From Mycoplasma yeatsii (lineage in GTDB: Bacteria; Bacillota_I; Bacilli_A; Mycoplasmatales; Mycoplasmataceae): a stretch of DNA of 64,000 bases. Where the stretch lies: the NCBI RefSeq assembly GCF_030815295.1, contig NZ_JAUSWP010000005.1; one strand, written 5' to 3'. The position numbers and the translations under genes were made by a program. Below the pieces are notes generated by a model. That model saw only the letters and a list, made by a program, of their open reading frames with translations. It had not been told where the DNA came from and ran no database searches. Below are positions 21,321 through 31,810 of this stretch, piece by piece (position 1 is the first letter of the stretch; every line of letters starts with the position of its first letter).

Positions 21321-22760
21321 TTATATAAGTTCTTTAATAGTATCTATAATAATGGTGTTTGCTAAATCAGGGTTAACATTACCGTTACTAATTTTCATTA
21401 ATTGTCCCATTATTGTTTTTATAACTCTTTCTGGACGTGAGTCATATTGAGTTAATAATTCTTTATTTTGTTCAAAAATAGGTTTTAACATTTCTTTAAT
21501 TTGGTTAGGATCAGAAATTAGTTTTAATCCTAATTTATCAATTATTTGTTCAACTGTTTCTTTATTTGATTCAAAAATAATAGGCATAATCACTTTTGTT
21601 TGTTTTGATGAAATAATTCCATCATCAATCATATTAATAACAGTTGCTAAACTTTCTGGTGTTAGTTTAGTTTGATTAATAGTAATGTTTTCTAAGTTTA
21701 GTTTTGATTGAACTTCTGAGATTAACATTTTAGAAACTTTAACATAATTATTTGTTAACTTAATTGTTTTTTCAAAAAACTCAGTCATTTCTAAACTAGT
21801 TAAAATAATGTTTGTATCATCTAAACTTAAACCTAGATCGTTAACATATCTTAAACGTTTTTGATCTGCTAATTCAGGTGAGTTTTCAATTACTTTTTCA
21901 ATTCATTTTTCATCTAATTGAATTGGTAAAATGTTAGGTTCTCTAAAGTAACGATAGTCTAATGCATCACTTTTACTTCTCATTAAAACAGTTGAATTAG
22001 TTTGATCATCAAATCTTCTTGTTTCTTGTTCAACAATTTTATTTGATAGAATAATTTCTCTTTGTCTGTTTAATTCAAATTCAATAGCTTTTCTAATGTT
22101 TGAAATTGAGTTTAAGTTTTTAATTTCTACTTTATTTGAAAATGATTTAGATCCTAATGGTCTGATTGAAATATTTAAATCAGTTCTTAATGATCCTTCA
22201 TTCATTTTTACATCACTTACATTTAAAAATAATAATACTTCTCTTAATTTTTCAACATAAGCACAAGCTTCATCCGCACTTCTCATAACTGGTTTAGTTA
22301 CTATTTCAATTAGCCCTACTCCAGCACGGTTGTAATCTATATAAGTTAAATCATCTTTATGAACTTGTTTTGCAGTGTCTTCTTCAATATGTAAACGTTC
22401 AATTTCAATTACTTTTTTACTATTATCTGGTAAAGTTATTTCTAATTTCCCGTCCATTCCTATTGGATGAAATTGTTGAGTAATTTGAAATCCTTTAGTT
22501 AAATCAGGATAAAAATAATTTTTTCTATCAAATCTTAATAGATTATCAATTTTCATATCTAATGCATTACATGCTAATAATGCTAATTCAACACCTTTTT
22601 TATTAACAGTTGGTAAACTTCCTGGATAAGCCATATCAACTTCATTAACTTGAGTATTTGGTTTCATACCAAAACTAACAGGAGCAGCAGAAAACATTTT
22701 TGTATTTGTTTTTAATTCAACGTGATTTTCAATACCAATAATAAGTTCAAAATTGTTCAT
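21321..22760 (-). CDS. gatB: Asp-tRNA(Asn)/Glu-tRNA(Gln) amidotransferase subunit B
   Basis: This 479-residue kinase/transferase subunit phosphorylates the mischarged aminoacyl-tRNA and transfers ammonia. The start FELIIGIENHVELKTNTKMF, MAYPGSLPTVNK, RKNYFYPDLTKGFQITQ and the RADLNISIRPLG-type segment (here GSLRTDLNISIRP) are family hallmarks. The C-terminal YqeY-like domain ends MGQLMKISNGNVNPDLANTIIIDTIKELI. A single TGA at 21900 splits it. The ATG lies 1 bp after the gatA stop. Such an enzyme usually implies indirect Gln-tRNA synthesis; the window also holds asnS. Confidence 0.97.
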
Positions 22761-22761
22761 C

Positions 22762-24216
22762 TTAGTCCTCCACTATTTGGTTTTTAATACCGATAATGTT
22801 TTCTAGTGCTTTTGCTGCTTGTAAAGTTAATAGATCTGATTTTACTTTAGTTGTTAAGTTAATACCGATTGGCATTTCATCATATTCGAAAAACGGAATT
22901 GTAATTGATGGAGCTCCTGAAAAGTTCGCAAGCATTAAAACATCATCTAAAAATTCATTTTCTTGTGAATTTTCATCAACTTCTTGAGCACCATCAATTA
23001 AAGGAGCAATAGATCTTGAAGGTGGTAATAATAAAATATCAATTTCATTAAACATTTCATCAACTGCTTGATTAATTAGCGTTCTAACTTTTTTAGCTTT
23101 ATTTAAATATTTAATTTGATTTTCACGTTTTAAGTTTAATGAACCGATTAAGAAACGTCTTTTTACAACTGAACCAAATTTTTGACTTCTTGTTTTAGTC
23201 ATAACTTCAGTGTAATCTTGTCCTTCAACTCTACTTCCGAATTTAATTCCATCTAAATTAGCATTAGTTGAAACTGCTTCACTAAATGAAATCATCATAT
23301 AAACAGGTGATAATGCATCTAATAAGTCTTGTCTAAAATCAATTGCTTTAACAGTATATCCTTGATTTTCTAATTTTTTGAAAAGTTCTAAATATTTTTC
23401 TTTATGATCATCATCTAAAGCATCAATTACATTAGTTATATAACCAAAAGTTTTTGTTTTATCAAAAGAATCAATTTGTTTATAAAAATCAGATGATTCA
23501 ATTTTAGTTGATGTAAAGTCTTTAACATCATATGCGAAACTAGCATCACATAAAACTGCCATATCATCAACATTTCTAGTAAAGAATCCCGCCGTATCTA
23601 AACTTGGAGCATAAGGTAATAATCCATATCTTGAAATTGCTCCATATGTTGGTTTGAACCCAACAATACCATTATAACTTGCAGGTTTTCTAATTGAATC
23701 TCCAGTGTCAGATGCAGTTGCAAATGGAATAATTCCTTTAGCAACTAAATAAGCAGATCCTGAACTTGATCCTCCAACTAATCGACGTTTATCTCTTGGA
23801 TTAACTATTTTTCCATTACATGAATAAAGACCAGTTCCTCCCATTCCTAATTCATCTAAAGCAGTTTTTCCTAATAATACAGCTTTATTTTGATCTAATT
23901 TTTCAATTAAAGTTGCTGAAAAGGGTGGAATGTATCCTTCTAAAATATTTGATGATGAAGTAGTAGGAATATCTTTAGTTGAAAAATTATCTTTTGATAA
24001 GTATGGAATACCACATAAAATGTTATCTGCATCAAAATTAGCATCAATTTGTTTAGCTTGTTCTAAAGCTTGAGTTTCAGCTATGTAATTAATAGCATTT
24101 GAGTCTAATTCGTTTTTTAATTCTCTTATAACTTTTTTAGCTAAATCTGTTGCAGTTGTTCTTTTATTAACTAAATCATCATGTAATTCTAATATACTTT
24201 TAGATTTATAATCCAT
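22762..24216 (-). CDS. gatA: Asp/Glu-tRNA amidotransferase subunit A (amidase)
   Basis: This 484-residue glutaminase of the amidase-signature family releases ammonia for GatB. The Ser-cisSer-Lys triad is visible in GIPYLSKDNFS (Lys), VGGSSSGSAYLVA and FATASDTGDSIRKPASYNG (nucleophile region). Unusually, the gene contains no TGA codon. It starts 1 bp after gatC and is translationally coupled on both sides. Confidence 0.97.
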   Translation of the reverse strand: MDYKSKSILELHDDLVNKRTTATDLAKKVIRELKNELDSNAINYIAETQALEQAKQIDANFDADNILCGIPYLSKDNFSTKDIPTTSSSNILEGYIPPFSATLIEKLDQNKAVLLGKTALDELGMGGTGLYSCNGKIVNPRDKRRLVGGSSSGSAYLVAKGIIPFATASDTGDSIRKPASYNGIVGFKPTYGAISRYGLLPYAPSLDTAGFFTRNVDDMAVLCDASFAYDVKDFTSTKIESSDFYKQIDSFDKTKTFGYITNVIDALDDDHKEKYLELFKKLENQGYTVKAIDFRQDLLDALSPVYMMISFSEAVSTNANLDGIKFGSRVEGQDYTEVMTKTRSQKFGSVVKRRFLIGSLNLKRENQIKYLNKAKKVRTLINQAVDEMFNEIDILLLPPSRSIAPLIDGAQEVDENSQENEFLDDVLMLANFSGAPSITIPFFEYDEMPIGINLTTKVKSDLLTLQAAKALENIIGIKNQIVED

Positions 24217-24217
24217 C

Positions 24218-24514
24218 TTAATTAACCACCTTTGCTATAGTTACACATTCATCTTTACTTGTAGGAGCATTTTTTAAAATGTATTCTTGATCAATAACTT
24301 CTGAGTTATCATCTTCTCTTAAAAAATTATGAATATCTTTTAAAGGATAAAATGTTGGTTCTACATTTGTTGTGTCAATACTTGTTACTTTTTTAAGTTT
24401 TTCTAAAATTGATTCTTCAACAGATAATATATAGTCTAATTCTTGATCATTTGCTTCTAACATAATATCTTTAGCAAGCGATTTTAAATAATTTATATCT
24501 ATAACATCTTTCAT
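24218..24514 (-). CDS. gatC: Asp/Glu-tRNA amidotransferase subunit C
   Basis: This 98-residue clamp subunit stabilises the GatA-GatB complex. The pattern INYLKSLAKDIMLEANDQEL, ILEKLKKVTSIDTTNVEPTFYPL and LREDDNSEV matches GatC. It overlaps or abuts ligA upstream (ATG 2 bp past the ligA stop) and gatA downstream. Confidence 0.93.
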   Translation of the reverse strand: MKDVIDINYLKSLAKDIMLEANDQELDYILSVEESILEKLKKVTSIDTTNVEPTFYPLKDIHNFLREDDNSEVIDQEYILKNAPTSKDECVTIAKVVN

Positions 24515-24516
24515 TA

Positions 24517-26523
24517 TTATTCACTCTCATTTCCTATTAATTTGTAAAACTCATCTTCATTTATAACTTTAATACCTAAACTGTTAGCTTTTTCTAGTTT
24601 AGATCCTGCGTTTTCACCAGATAGTAAATAATCTGTTTTACTTGTAACTGATGAAGTAGTTTTTCCTAAGTTTTTTTCTATTAATTCTTTAAAGTATTCT
24701 CTATTTTTAGATAAAGTTCCTGTTATAACAAATGTTTTGTCAGCTATTTTTGATTCTTGATTAACTATAGAATCTAAATAAGCAAAGCTAATTCCAATTA
24801 ATTTAAGTTCCTCTATTAATTTTATATTTTCATCAATCTTAAATCAATCAACTACAGATTGAGCCATTACTTCACCAATTGAATCAATATTAGTTAATTG
24901 TTCTAAACTAGCGTTTTTTAAATTATCAATGTTTTTAAAATTTTGAGCTAATACTTTAGCATTTTTTTGACCTATATGTCTTATACCTAATCCAAATAAG
25001 ATTTTATCAAAAGATGAGCTTTTAGATAATTCAATAGAGTTAATTAAATTATCGTATTTTTTTTGACCAAATCCTTCTATTTGTAAAATTTCATCTTTAT
25101 AGTTTTTTAAATTATAAATATCTAAGATATTTGAAAGTATTTTATTATTAAATAAAGTTTCAATTAATTGATCACCTAATCCTACGATATTTGTTGCGTT
25201 TCGGCTTACAAAGTGTTGTAAACATCTAACAATTTGTCTAGGACAAGAAGTATTAATACAGAATTGATCGACTTCATCAGTATTTTTTTCTAATAAACTA
25301 TCACAATCAGGACAATGTTCATCAATTATTCATTTATCTAAATTATAAAAATTATCATCTTTAACTGATTCTAGAACTTCAGGAATAATATCTCCTGCTT
25401 TTTTTATTTTTACATAACAATTAACTCTTAAATCTTTTGACTTAATAAATTCAGCATTATGTAAAGTTGCAGCACTTACAACTGTTCCCATTATTTTAAC
25501 TGGTTCAAGTTTAGCATTATAAGTAATTTTTCCTGTTCGACCAACTGTTGGGAAAATATCTAATAATTTAGTTGTTTTTACTTCTGCTGGAAATTTGTAA
25601 GCGATTGCTCATTTAGGTGCTTTTGTGGTATATCCTATTTTTGCTTGTAATTTTTTATCATTTAATTTAAAAACAATACCATCAATTTGATAATCTAAAT
25701 CATCTTTTAATTCTGTATATTTTTCAATATAATTTTTAACTTGATCTAAATTAGAACACAACATTGGTTCACTATTTGTTTTAAAACCTAATTCTTTTAA
25801 TTTTTCAATTGATTCCGCTTGAGTTAAATCATCTGAATCATCAGCTAAATAATAGTATAAAAATGCATCAAGATTTCTTTTAGCAACAATCGATGAATCT
25901 AATTGTCTTAAAGTTCCAGCAGCTGCATTTCTAGGATTTGCAAATAATTGTTCACCTTTTAATAATCTTTCGTTATTAATTTTTTCAAATTCTTTTTTAG
26001 ATAAAAAAACTTCTCCTCTAACTTCAACTCTAGTTTTTTTACTAATTTTTAAAGGTATTGATTTGATAGTTTTTACATTAACTGTTACATCTTCACCAAC
26101 AACACCATCACCACGAGTTGCTGCTGTTGTTAAAATTCCGTTTTCATAAATTAATGAAATTGATAAACCATCTATTTTTAGTTCAGCAAAATATTGATTA
26201 TCAACTGTGTTTGTAACTTTACTTATTTGATTATTAAAATCTTTAAATTCTTCAAAACTAAAAACATTACCTAAACTTAACATAGGAGTTTTATGATTAA
26301 CTTTTTCAAAACCTTGAATAATAGTTCCACCAACTTTTTGAGTAGGTGAATCTGGTGTGATAAATTCAGGATTTTGTTTTTCTAGTTCAATTAGTTCATT
26401 TAAAACAAGATCATATTCGCTATCATCAACTGAAGGATTATCTAAAACATAATACTCATAAGATCACTTTTCAATCTTTTCTTTTAATTGATTAATTTTT
26501 ATTAATATTTCTTGTTTATTCAT
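24517..26523 (-). CDS. ligA: NAD-dependent DNA ligase
   Basis: This 668-residue ligase seals nicks in replication and repair. The adenylation Lys is in YFAELKIDGLSIS (about K116). The N-terminal Ia domain (EKWSYEYYVLDNPSVDDSEYD) binds NMN. OB fold, four-cysteine zinc finger (near 25230-25310), helix-hairpin-helix and a C-terminal BRCT domain follow in order. Several TGA-Trp codons break it under the standard code. It starts 2 bp after the upstream membrane-protein gene and leads into gatCAB, so the run is probably one operon. Confidence 0.96.
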
Positions 26524-26525
26524 AT

Positions 26526-28481
26526 CTATTCTCCAAAATCATGTTCAATTTCTTTATCTTGATCTAAATCTAGATCTGTATTTTTTAAAGTATAAATTTT
26601 AGGTTTTTCTTTATGTTTTAAATATTTAAATTCTTTTTGATCAATCACACTATCTTCATCATAATCGTTAAATCCCGACATGAATTTAACTAGTAGTTGT
26701 TGTTGTTCTAACATTTTACCTGTATCAATTCCTTCAGCAATAAAACGTTTAATTTTATTATCATATTGTTGTTTTTTAACTATTTGTTTAATAATTGGTA
26801 AACCTAAAAATATTCCTATTCCAACTGAAGGTCTTATGATAATAGGAAGTAGAATAGCTACAATAAATCCCATTGTTAATGTTATTGATATAACTTTAAA
26901 TAAATCAGGTAATAAAACATTTGTTCCTTTTATAGGTATGATTGAAGCAACTAAAAAGATAGTTGTAAATCATGAAGTAATTATTCCAACAAATAAGTAA
27001 ATAAAGTTTTGTAAAATAGAACTAAACTTAGCAATATATACTAATTTATCTCATGTAAAGATTCATAAATATAAATAAGCAATTGTTATAAATAATGATT
27101 TAAAAGTATAAAACACAATTAAAATTGTAGATATTTTCTTTTGATCATCAACTAAAAATCTAGCTACAACTAAAACTATTAGATATGAAATTACTAAATA
27201 AAGTCCAGCAATAATATTAATAGATTTTGCAATTGCTTTATTCATACCTTTTGCTTGAATTAAAGAAAACTTACCATCTAAAATAATAATTAAACTTGTT
27301 GAAAGTGCATACATTAATGAGAATGTAAATCTTGAAAACACAAACTCAATTGCTTGGTTATTAATTTTACTATTATCTCTAATAATTGATGAAAATAAAC
27401 CTGAAACAACATAAGGAGTTAACATACCAATTGTTGCAAAACTTAATACTGCTACAACATAAGTATAAAGTTCATAATTAATATATGATTTTCAATCTAA
27501 TCGACCATTTTTAATAATAATACTTAAAAAGTATTCTCTAAAAGAAGTAATTAAAGTAGACATAATAATTCTAATATTTACACCAACTACCATATAAAGA
27601 GATAGTAAAGATGTAACTTCCAGTGCTGATGAACCTAATGCTAAAAATAGAACTAAAATATCAGCATTTCTTAGTATTGAAAATCCTATTTCAGATCAGA
27701 AAATTTTAAATGATCTTCTTGCTAAATGTGAGTTGTTAAAGTCTCGGTAAAATTTCAATCAAGGATATTTAATTTTCACATATTGTTTTATTAAAAAACC
27801 TCTGACAAATGGATATAGTAAAAAGATTAAAAAGATATAAACAGGTGAATAATTATCTCTAACAGTTAAATAACTATTTAAACCTATAAAAAATAATCCA
27901 AATACTAAAATATCAGAAAATAATATAGCTAAACGTCGGCTTCCATTTCTTTGATCAGCTCTTAAAATATTTTCATAAACACCAAATAATCCAGTTGATA
28001 ATGTTTGTTTAAATCCAAAAATGAAAAATATTAAACTTAATTCTCAAAAGTTTAAACTTGTAGCATTACCTGATGGAGAAGTAAAGTTTAATGATCAATT
28101 AGCAGGTTTGTTGTTGATAATTGCTGGAGCTAAAGCGATTTCTAAAGGATATAAAATAGATAAAAGAAGAACTAATGTAAAACCTGTGATAATGTTGTTA
28201 TTATATTTTCTTTTAGCCGTTGAAAAGACTTCGTTTGCTGAAATTCAATCACCTTCTGAAATTGGTCTCATCAACATAACAATAGTTGCAATAGCTAATG
28301 ATCCTTCAGCTGAACCAGCGATTAATGATAAAGACATACTAATTCTAATATACCCGTTTATTTCAGGGCCAAAAGTTTTTAGAATTCAAAATATCATTAA
28401 GAATTGAATCAACATATTTGTAAGAGAAATAATAACCCCGATAAGGGCACTAAAAACTCCATATTTAGCTGATGTCTTCAC
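26526..28481 (-). CDS. Polytopic membrane protein, polysaccharide-flippase-like
   Basis: This 651-residue protein has about 12-14 hydrophobic segments. The opening KYGVFSALIGVIISLTNML, then WILKTFGPEINGYIRISMSL, resembles Wzx/MOP-superfamily flippases, where a helix pair followed by a conserved GPE-type loop is common. This is a weak similarity, so the call is tentative. The start is GTG at 28481, chosen for AGGAGAT at correct spacing; no usable ATG is nearby. The C-terminal 60 residues are charged and cytoplasmic. It lies between the pseudouridine synthase gene and ligA. A substrate cannot be assigned. Confidence 0.7.
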
Positions 28482-28494
28482 TTTTACATCTCCT

Positions 28495-29397
28495 TTAATT
28501 AGCTCATTTAGGAATAAATTCTATTATTTTTTCATTTAAATAATCTAATGGTTTTTCTAAATTATGAAAAACTAATTTGCTTGCAGATAAATAAATTATT
28601 TTTTCATCGTTAATTTTTCTACCACCATATCTAAAGTCATTTAAAATTGGATTTTTTAAATAACTTAACATAGATCTTATTTGATGCTTTCTTCCTGTTA
28701 TTAATTTTACTAAAATTAAATTCTTTTTAATCATATTAAACTCAGTTTTACAATACTTATAGTTATCTAACATTTCAGTTGAAAAGATTGATTTTTTTAT
28801 TTCTGAATCATAATTTATTCAACCTTCTAATACAACTGTCTTATCTAATGTTCAATCATTTGAAGTTAAAGCAAGATAATATTTTTCTATTTTATTTTTA
28901 TTCTGTATTGCATCCATCAATATTTCTGATGACTGTTTATTTTTTGCATATATTACAAGACCTGAAGTTAATTTATCTAATCGATGAACATGAGAAATTA
29001 CAAATGAATTTTCATTTAAAGGATCATATTGATTTTTATCTACTAAATAAGACTTAATCATATCATCTAAACAAACATTGTATGTAGAATGCATTTCTAA
29101 ATTAGCATCTTTATTAACAATAATTAAATTATCATCTTCATAACAAATATCTAATTTAACATTTTTTATGTAATTAAAATTATCTCTAATTACAGGTTTA
29201 TTTGAATCATAAACTTCAACAATATCATTTGATTTCAAAATAAATTGTTTATCTTTAATTCTTTTTGAATTAACTTTAATATCACCTTTTCTTAATCATT
29301 TATAAATAACAGAAATTGGTGTTGTTGAATATGTCTTTTTTATAAATTTAAATAATGTTTGATTTTCATCATTTTTATTAATACAAAATTTTGTCAT
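28495..29397 (-). CDS. RluA-family 23S rRNA pseudouridine synthase
   Basis: This 300-residue enzyme isomerises uridine in rRNA. It has an S4-like N-terminal domain (WLRKGDIKVNSKRIKDKQ) and the catalytic SHVHRLDKLTSGLVIYAK motif with Asp about 141. The C-terminal part is LITGRKHQIRSMLSYLKNPILND. It is probably RluC- or RluD-like; the target site cannot be fixed by sequence alone. The start follows AGGAG. The true stop is TAA at 28495 after reading TGA as Trp, and it overlaps the ribosome binding site of the next gene. Confidence 0.9.
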
Positions 29398-29409
29398 ACT
29401 TCTCCTAAA

Positions 29410-30384
29410 TTAATTAGTTGATATTGTTATTGTTAAAGAAATTAAATTATAAGTTGAGTGAATTAGTCATGAATAAGTAATATTACCACGTGTAAAATCA
29501 AAAGCTAAACTTAAAAATAAACCACCTAAAAGATATGGAGTAATATTTCAAATATCACCTGATCCAACGTGCATAATTCCAAAAAAGAACATAGAAATTA
29601 CAATTGATAATCATCTAGATCCAACTGCTGTAAATATCGCATTTCTTGCGATAATTTCTTCAAATAATGGTGCTACAAATACTGTAAAAACTAGTAAAAG
29701 AATTATATAAATTACTTTTGTTTGTTTATCTTTTAATGGTTCAATTAGATTTTGTTGATTTTCAGATTGTCCTAATCCTAGTTTATTAGCTATAATTCCG
29801 TATAATACATTTCCTAATAAAAACATTACCGCTGTAAAAACAACAACTACAATGATTAATTGTTTTTTATTTTCTTTTAATGTTAGTTTGACTCTTTCTT
29901 TTAGATCATCTATTTTTAAAAATGCATAAATTATTAAAACAATTTCAGCAATTAATTGCATAAATGTTTGAAATACACTTCCTCATGCTGTTATTTTTTT
30001 ACTTTCTTTATCAAATAAACCAGGAATTATTTGAGCACATATTGATGAAAAAATTCCCATAATCAAAAATGCAATAGGATAAATAAATAATATACCTACT
30101 CCTGATTTGAAAAATGATATAGGGTGTAGTTTTCAAAAAATAAGTCCACCTATAGTTGAAAAAAATAAACTTGAAACACTAATAATTAATTGAATTTGTT
30201 CTTCATTAATGTTTAATTGCTTTTTGAATACATTTAAAAATATTAGCGTGATTAAAGGCAGGATTACTATTGATAATAAAACTATGATTCCCTCAACTTT
30301 AGCATTATATTTGTAAAAGTCAAAACCATATTTTTCATCAACATTTGTAGATTTTAATTGGAAATTGGTGATTTTTTTAAACAC
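29410..30384 (-). CDS. CPBP-family intramembrane metalloprotease (Abi/CAAX-like)
   Basis: This 324-residue protein has about eight membrane segments. Motif 1 is FEEIIARNAIF (about 242-250, EExxxR). The later motifs FDFTRGN and WLIHSTYNL supply the conserved F/R and H-xxx-N. Thus the complete catalytic signature of the CPBP family is present, suggesting an active protease rather than a degenerate relative. The N-terminal 40 residues are cytoplasmic and charged. TGA codons (Trp) split it. The substrate is unknown. In other bacteria such proteins process prenylated or bacteriocin-related substrates. Confidence 0.82.
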
Positions 30385-30404
30385 TTTTTTTGCTCTCCTT
30401 TAAA

Positions 30405-30430
30405 TAAATAAAACAACCTAATGGTTGCTT
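30405..30430 (-). terminator. Intrinsic terminator after ptsH
   Basis: The minus strand shows AAGCAACC, ATTA loop, GGTTGTTTT followed by T-rich sequence, 15 bp past the ptsH stop. Confidence 0.8.
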
Positions 30431-30444
30431 TAAAATTAATTAAA

Positions 30445-30714
30445 TTATCCTTCAATTAAACCTGATTCAACCATTGCTTTTTTAACTGCTTCAATTGCAT
30501 CATCGGCATCAGATCCATCAGCTTCAATAGTTACTTCTGTACCAGTTTTAATAGCCATAGCCATTATATTCATAATTGATTTTAAATTACCCTTTTTTTC
30601 ACCAGCAATAATTGTAATACTTGAAATGAATTTTGATGCCTCTTTAGCTAACACAGAAGCTGGTCTTGCATGTAATCCTACTTTATCTGTAATAACAGCT
30701 GTAAATTTCGCCAT
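30445..30714 (-). CDS. ptsH: Phosphocarrier protein HPr
   Basis: This 89-residue PTS carrier shuttles phosphate from enzyme I to sugar-specific EIIA proteins. His15 lies in VGLHARPAS and the regulatory serine in KGNLKSIMNIMAM (Ser46), so both the PTS and HPr-kinase sites are intact. Its own terminator follows and a strong AGGAGGA site precedes it, consistent with a highly expressed single gene. Confidence 0.98.
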   Translation of the reverse strand: MAKFTAVITDKVGLHARPASVLAKEASKFISSITIIAGEKKGNLKSIMNIMAMAIKTGTEVTIEADGSDADDAIEAVKKAMVESGLIEG

Positions 30715-30803
30715 TATTTATCTTCCTCCTAAAATTTATATAACATATTTATTATACCTTTATAACAAGTTTATATCAATTAAATAGAATTAGCTATCAA
30801 ATT

Positions 30804-30826
30804 AAAAAAGGTGCTTTGGCACCTTT
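30804..30826 (-). terminator. Intrinsic terminator after the lipoprotein gene
   Basis: AAAGGTGC, loop CAAA, GCACCTTT and six T on the minus strand, placed 9 bp past the lipoprotein stop. Confidence 0.88.
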
Positions 30827-30834
30827 AACATAAA

Positions 30835-31545
30835 TTATTTTAAGTCTTTTACTTTAGCTATTTCTTTGTTATATTCAGCTAATGCTTTTTCAACATCTTG
30901 TTTGTATTCTTTTTTAACTGCTTCGTATTTTGTTCAAGCATCTTTAAATTTTTCTAAAAGAGCTGAATTTCCTTGTAGAGTTTCATCAACTAAAAGTTCT
31001 GCTTCTAAGTCAGCTTTTGCTTCTGCTTCAGCTTTAATAAGTTCAACATTTTGTTTAATTGATTCTACAATAGCTTCTTTTTCTTCTTTAGTTAAATCTT
31101 TTTTAGAAAGAATTTCTTTGATTTTAGCTTCTACTTTTTCATTAGATCAATCTTGTTCAAAATCATCTTTAATGTCTTTTCAACCCTTAGCTTCAGGGAA
31201 GTTTTTATTATCTTCTTTTTGAGCTTTATCTTCATTATTTGTAAAAATTTTATCTAAAAGTTCTGAATCATTTACGTTTCCTTCAACTTTTGTTTTTAAT
31301 TTAGCAACTTCAGCTTCAATTTTTGCTTCAAGTTGTTTAATTTCTTCAGCTGTGAATGATTTTGATGCGATTTCTTTTAAAATTTCTTTACTTTTTTCAA
31401 CAAATTTATCAAATGCTTTTTCAAGATTTTTTTCTAATTTTTTAACAACATCTTCTTGTTTAACTTCAGTTTTACATGCTACAGCAACTGCTCCAGTTGT
31501 AGCAACCATTGCAACTGATCCTAAAATTGTTAATAATTTTTTCAT
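30835..31545 (-). CDS. Vmc/Vmm-type surface lipoprotein, coiled-coil
   Basis: This 236-residue lipoprotein has the signal MKKLLTILGSVAMVATTGA and lipobox AVAVAC. The signal is very like those of variable surface lipoproteins of the mycoides cluster. The mature part is almost entirely Lys/Glu/Ala-rich helix (KEDVVKKLEKNLEKAF and similar), likely a coiled coil, with two or three related segments of about 90 residues. The ATG at 31545 follows GAAGGG. The leader is about 60 nt. A 16-T/A homopolymer lies in the promoter, so expression is probably phase-variable (inference). No enzymatic motif. Confidence 0.85.
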
Positions 31546-31611
31546 TTTAATTGTACCCTTCAAAATATAAATTCGATTTTAGATTGGTGCAAACATTGGT
31601 GCACATTTTCT

Positions 31612-31638
31612 ATTCTACTTTTTTTTTTTTTTTTGCAA
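31612..31638 (-). promoter_or_regulatory. Promoter with 16-nt poly-A spacer (candidate phase switch) of the lipoprotein gene
   Basis: On the minus strand TTGCAA (31638-31633) is followed by the homopolymer (A16 in total, 31634-31619), then G and TAGAAT (31617-31612). Spacing between the hexamers is 15 bp, two short of the ideal 17, so slipped-strand gain of 2 A would improve the promoter. The elements are seen; the phase-switching role is inferred. The 31640-31760 stretch upstream holds no gene that I can support. Confidence 0.7.
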
Positions 31639-31754
31639 GAGTCTGGTTAAATTGAGTACAAAATAGTATATTTAAAGATATGACTTTATCAGGAATCAGA
31701 TGTGCAATTAGGTTTTTTTATTGTTTGAAACTATATCATGTAAGACTTTTGCAA

Positions 31755-31803
31755 AAATAAAAACTTCTATACATTTGTTAAAACCAACAAACATATAAAA
31801 GTT
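31755..31803 (-). terminator. Intrinsic terminator after pcrA
   Basis: The minus strand shows a long imperfect hairpin, arms starting AACTTTTATATGTTTGTT and ending GTATAGAAGTT, followed by TTTATTTTT. It lies 8 bp past the pcrA stop. Confidence 0.8.
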
Positions 31804-31810
31804 ATAGTAA

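Noticed and set aside
28021..28407. Plus-strand open frame of 128 codons
   Set aside because: Antisense shadow of the flippase-like membrane-protein gene, which has a consistent reading frame and ribosome binding site.
31640..31760. Possible small gene between the lipoprotein promoter and pcrA terminator
   Set aside because: No frame of useful length with a start and ribosome binding site on either strand.
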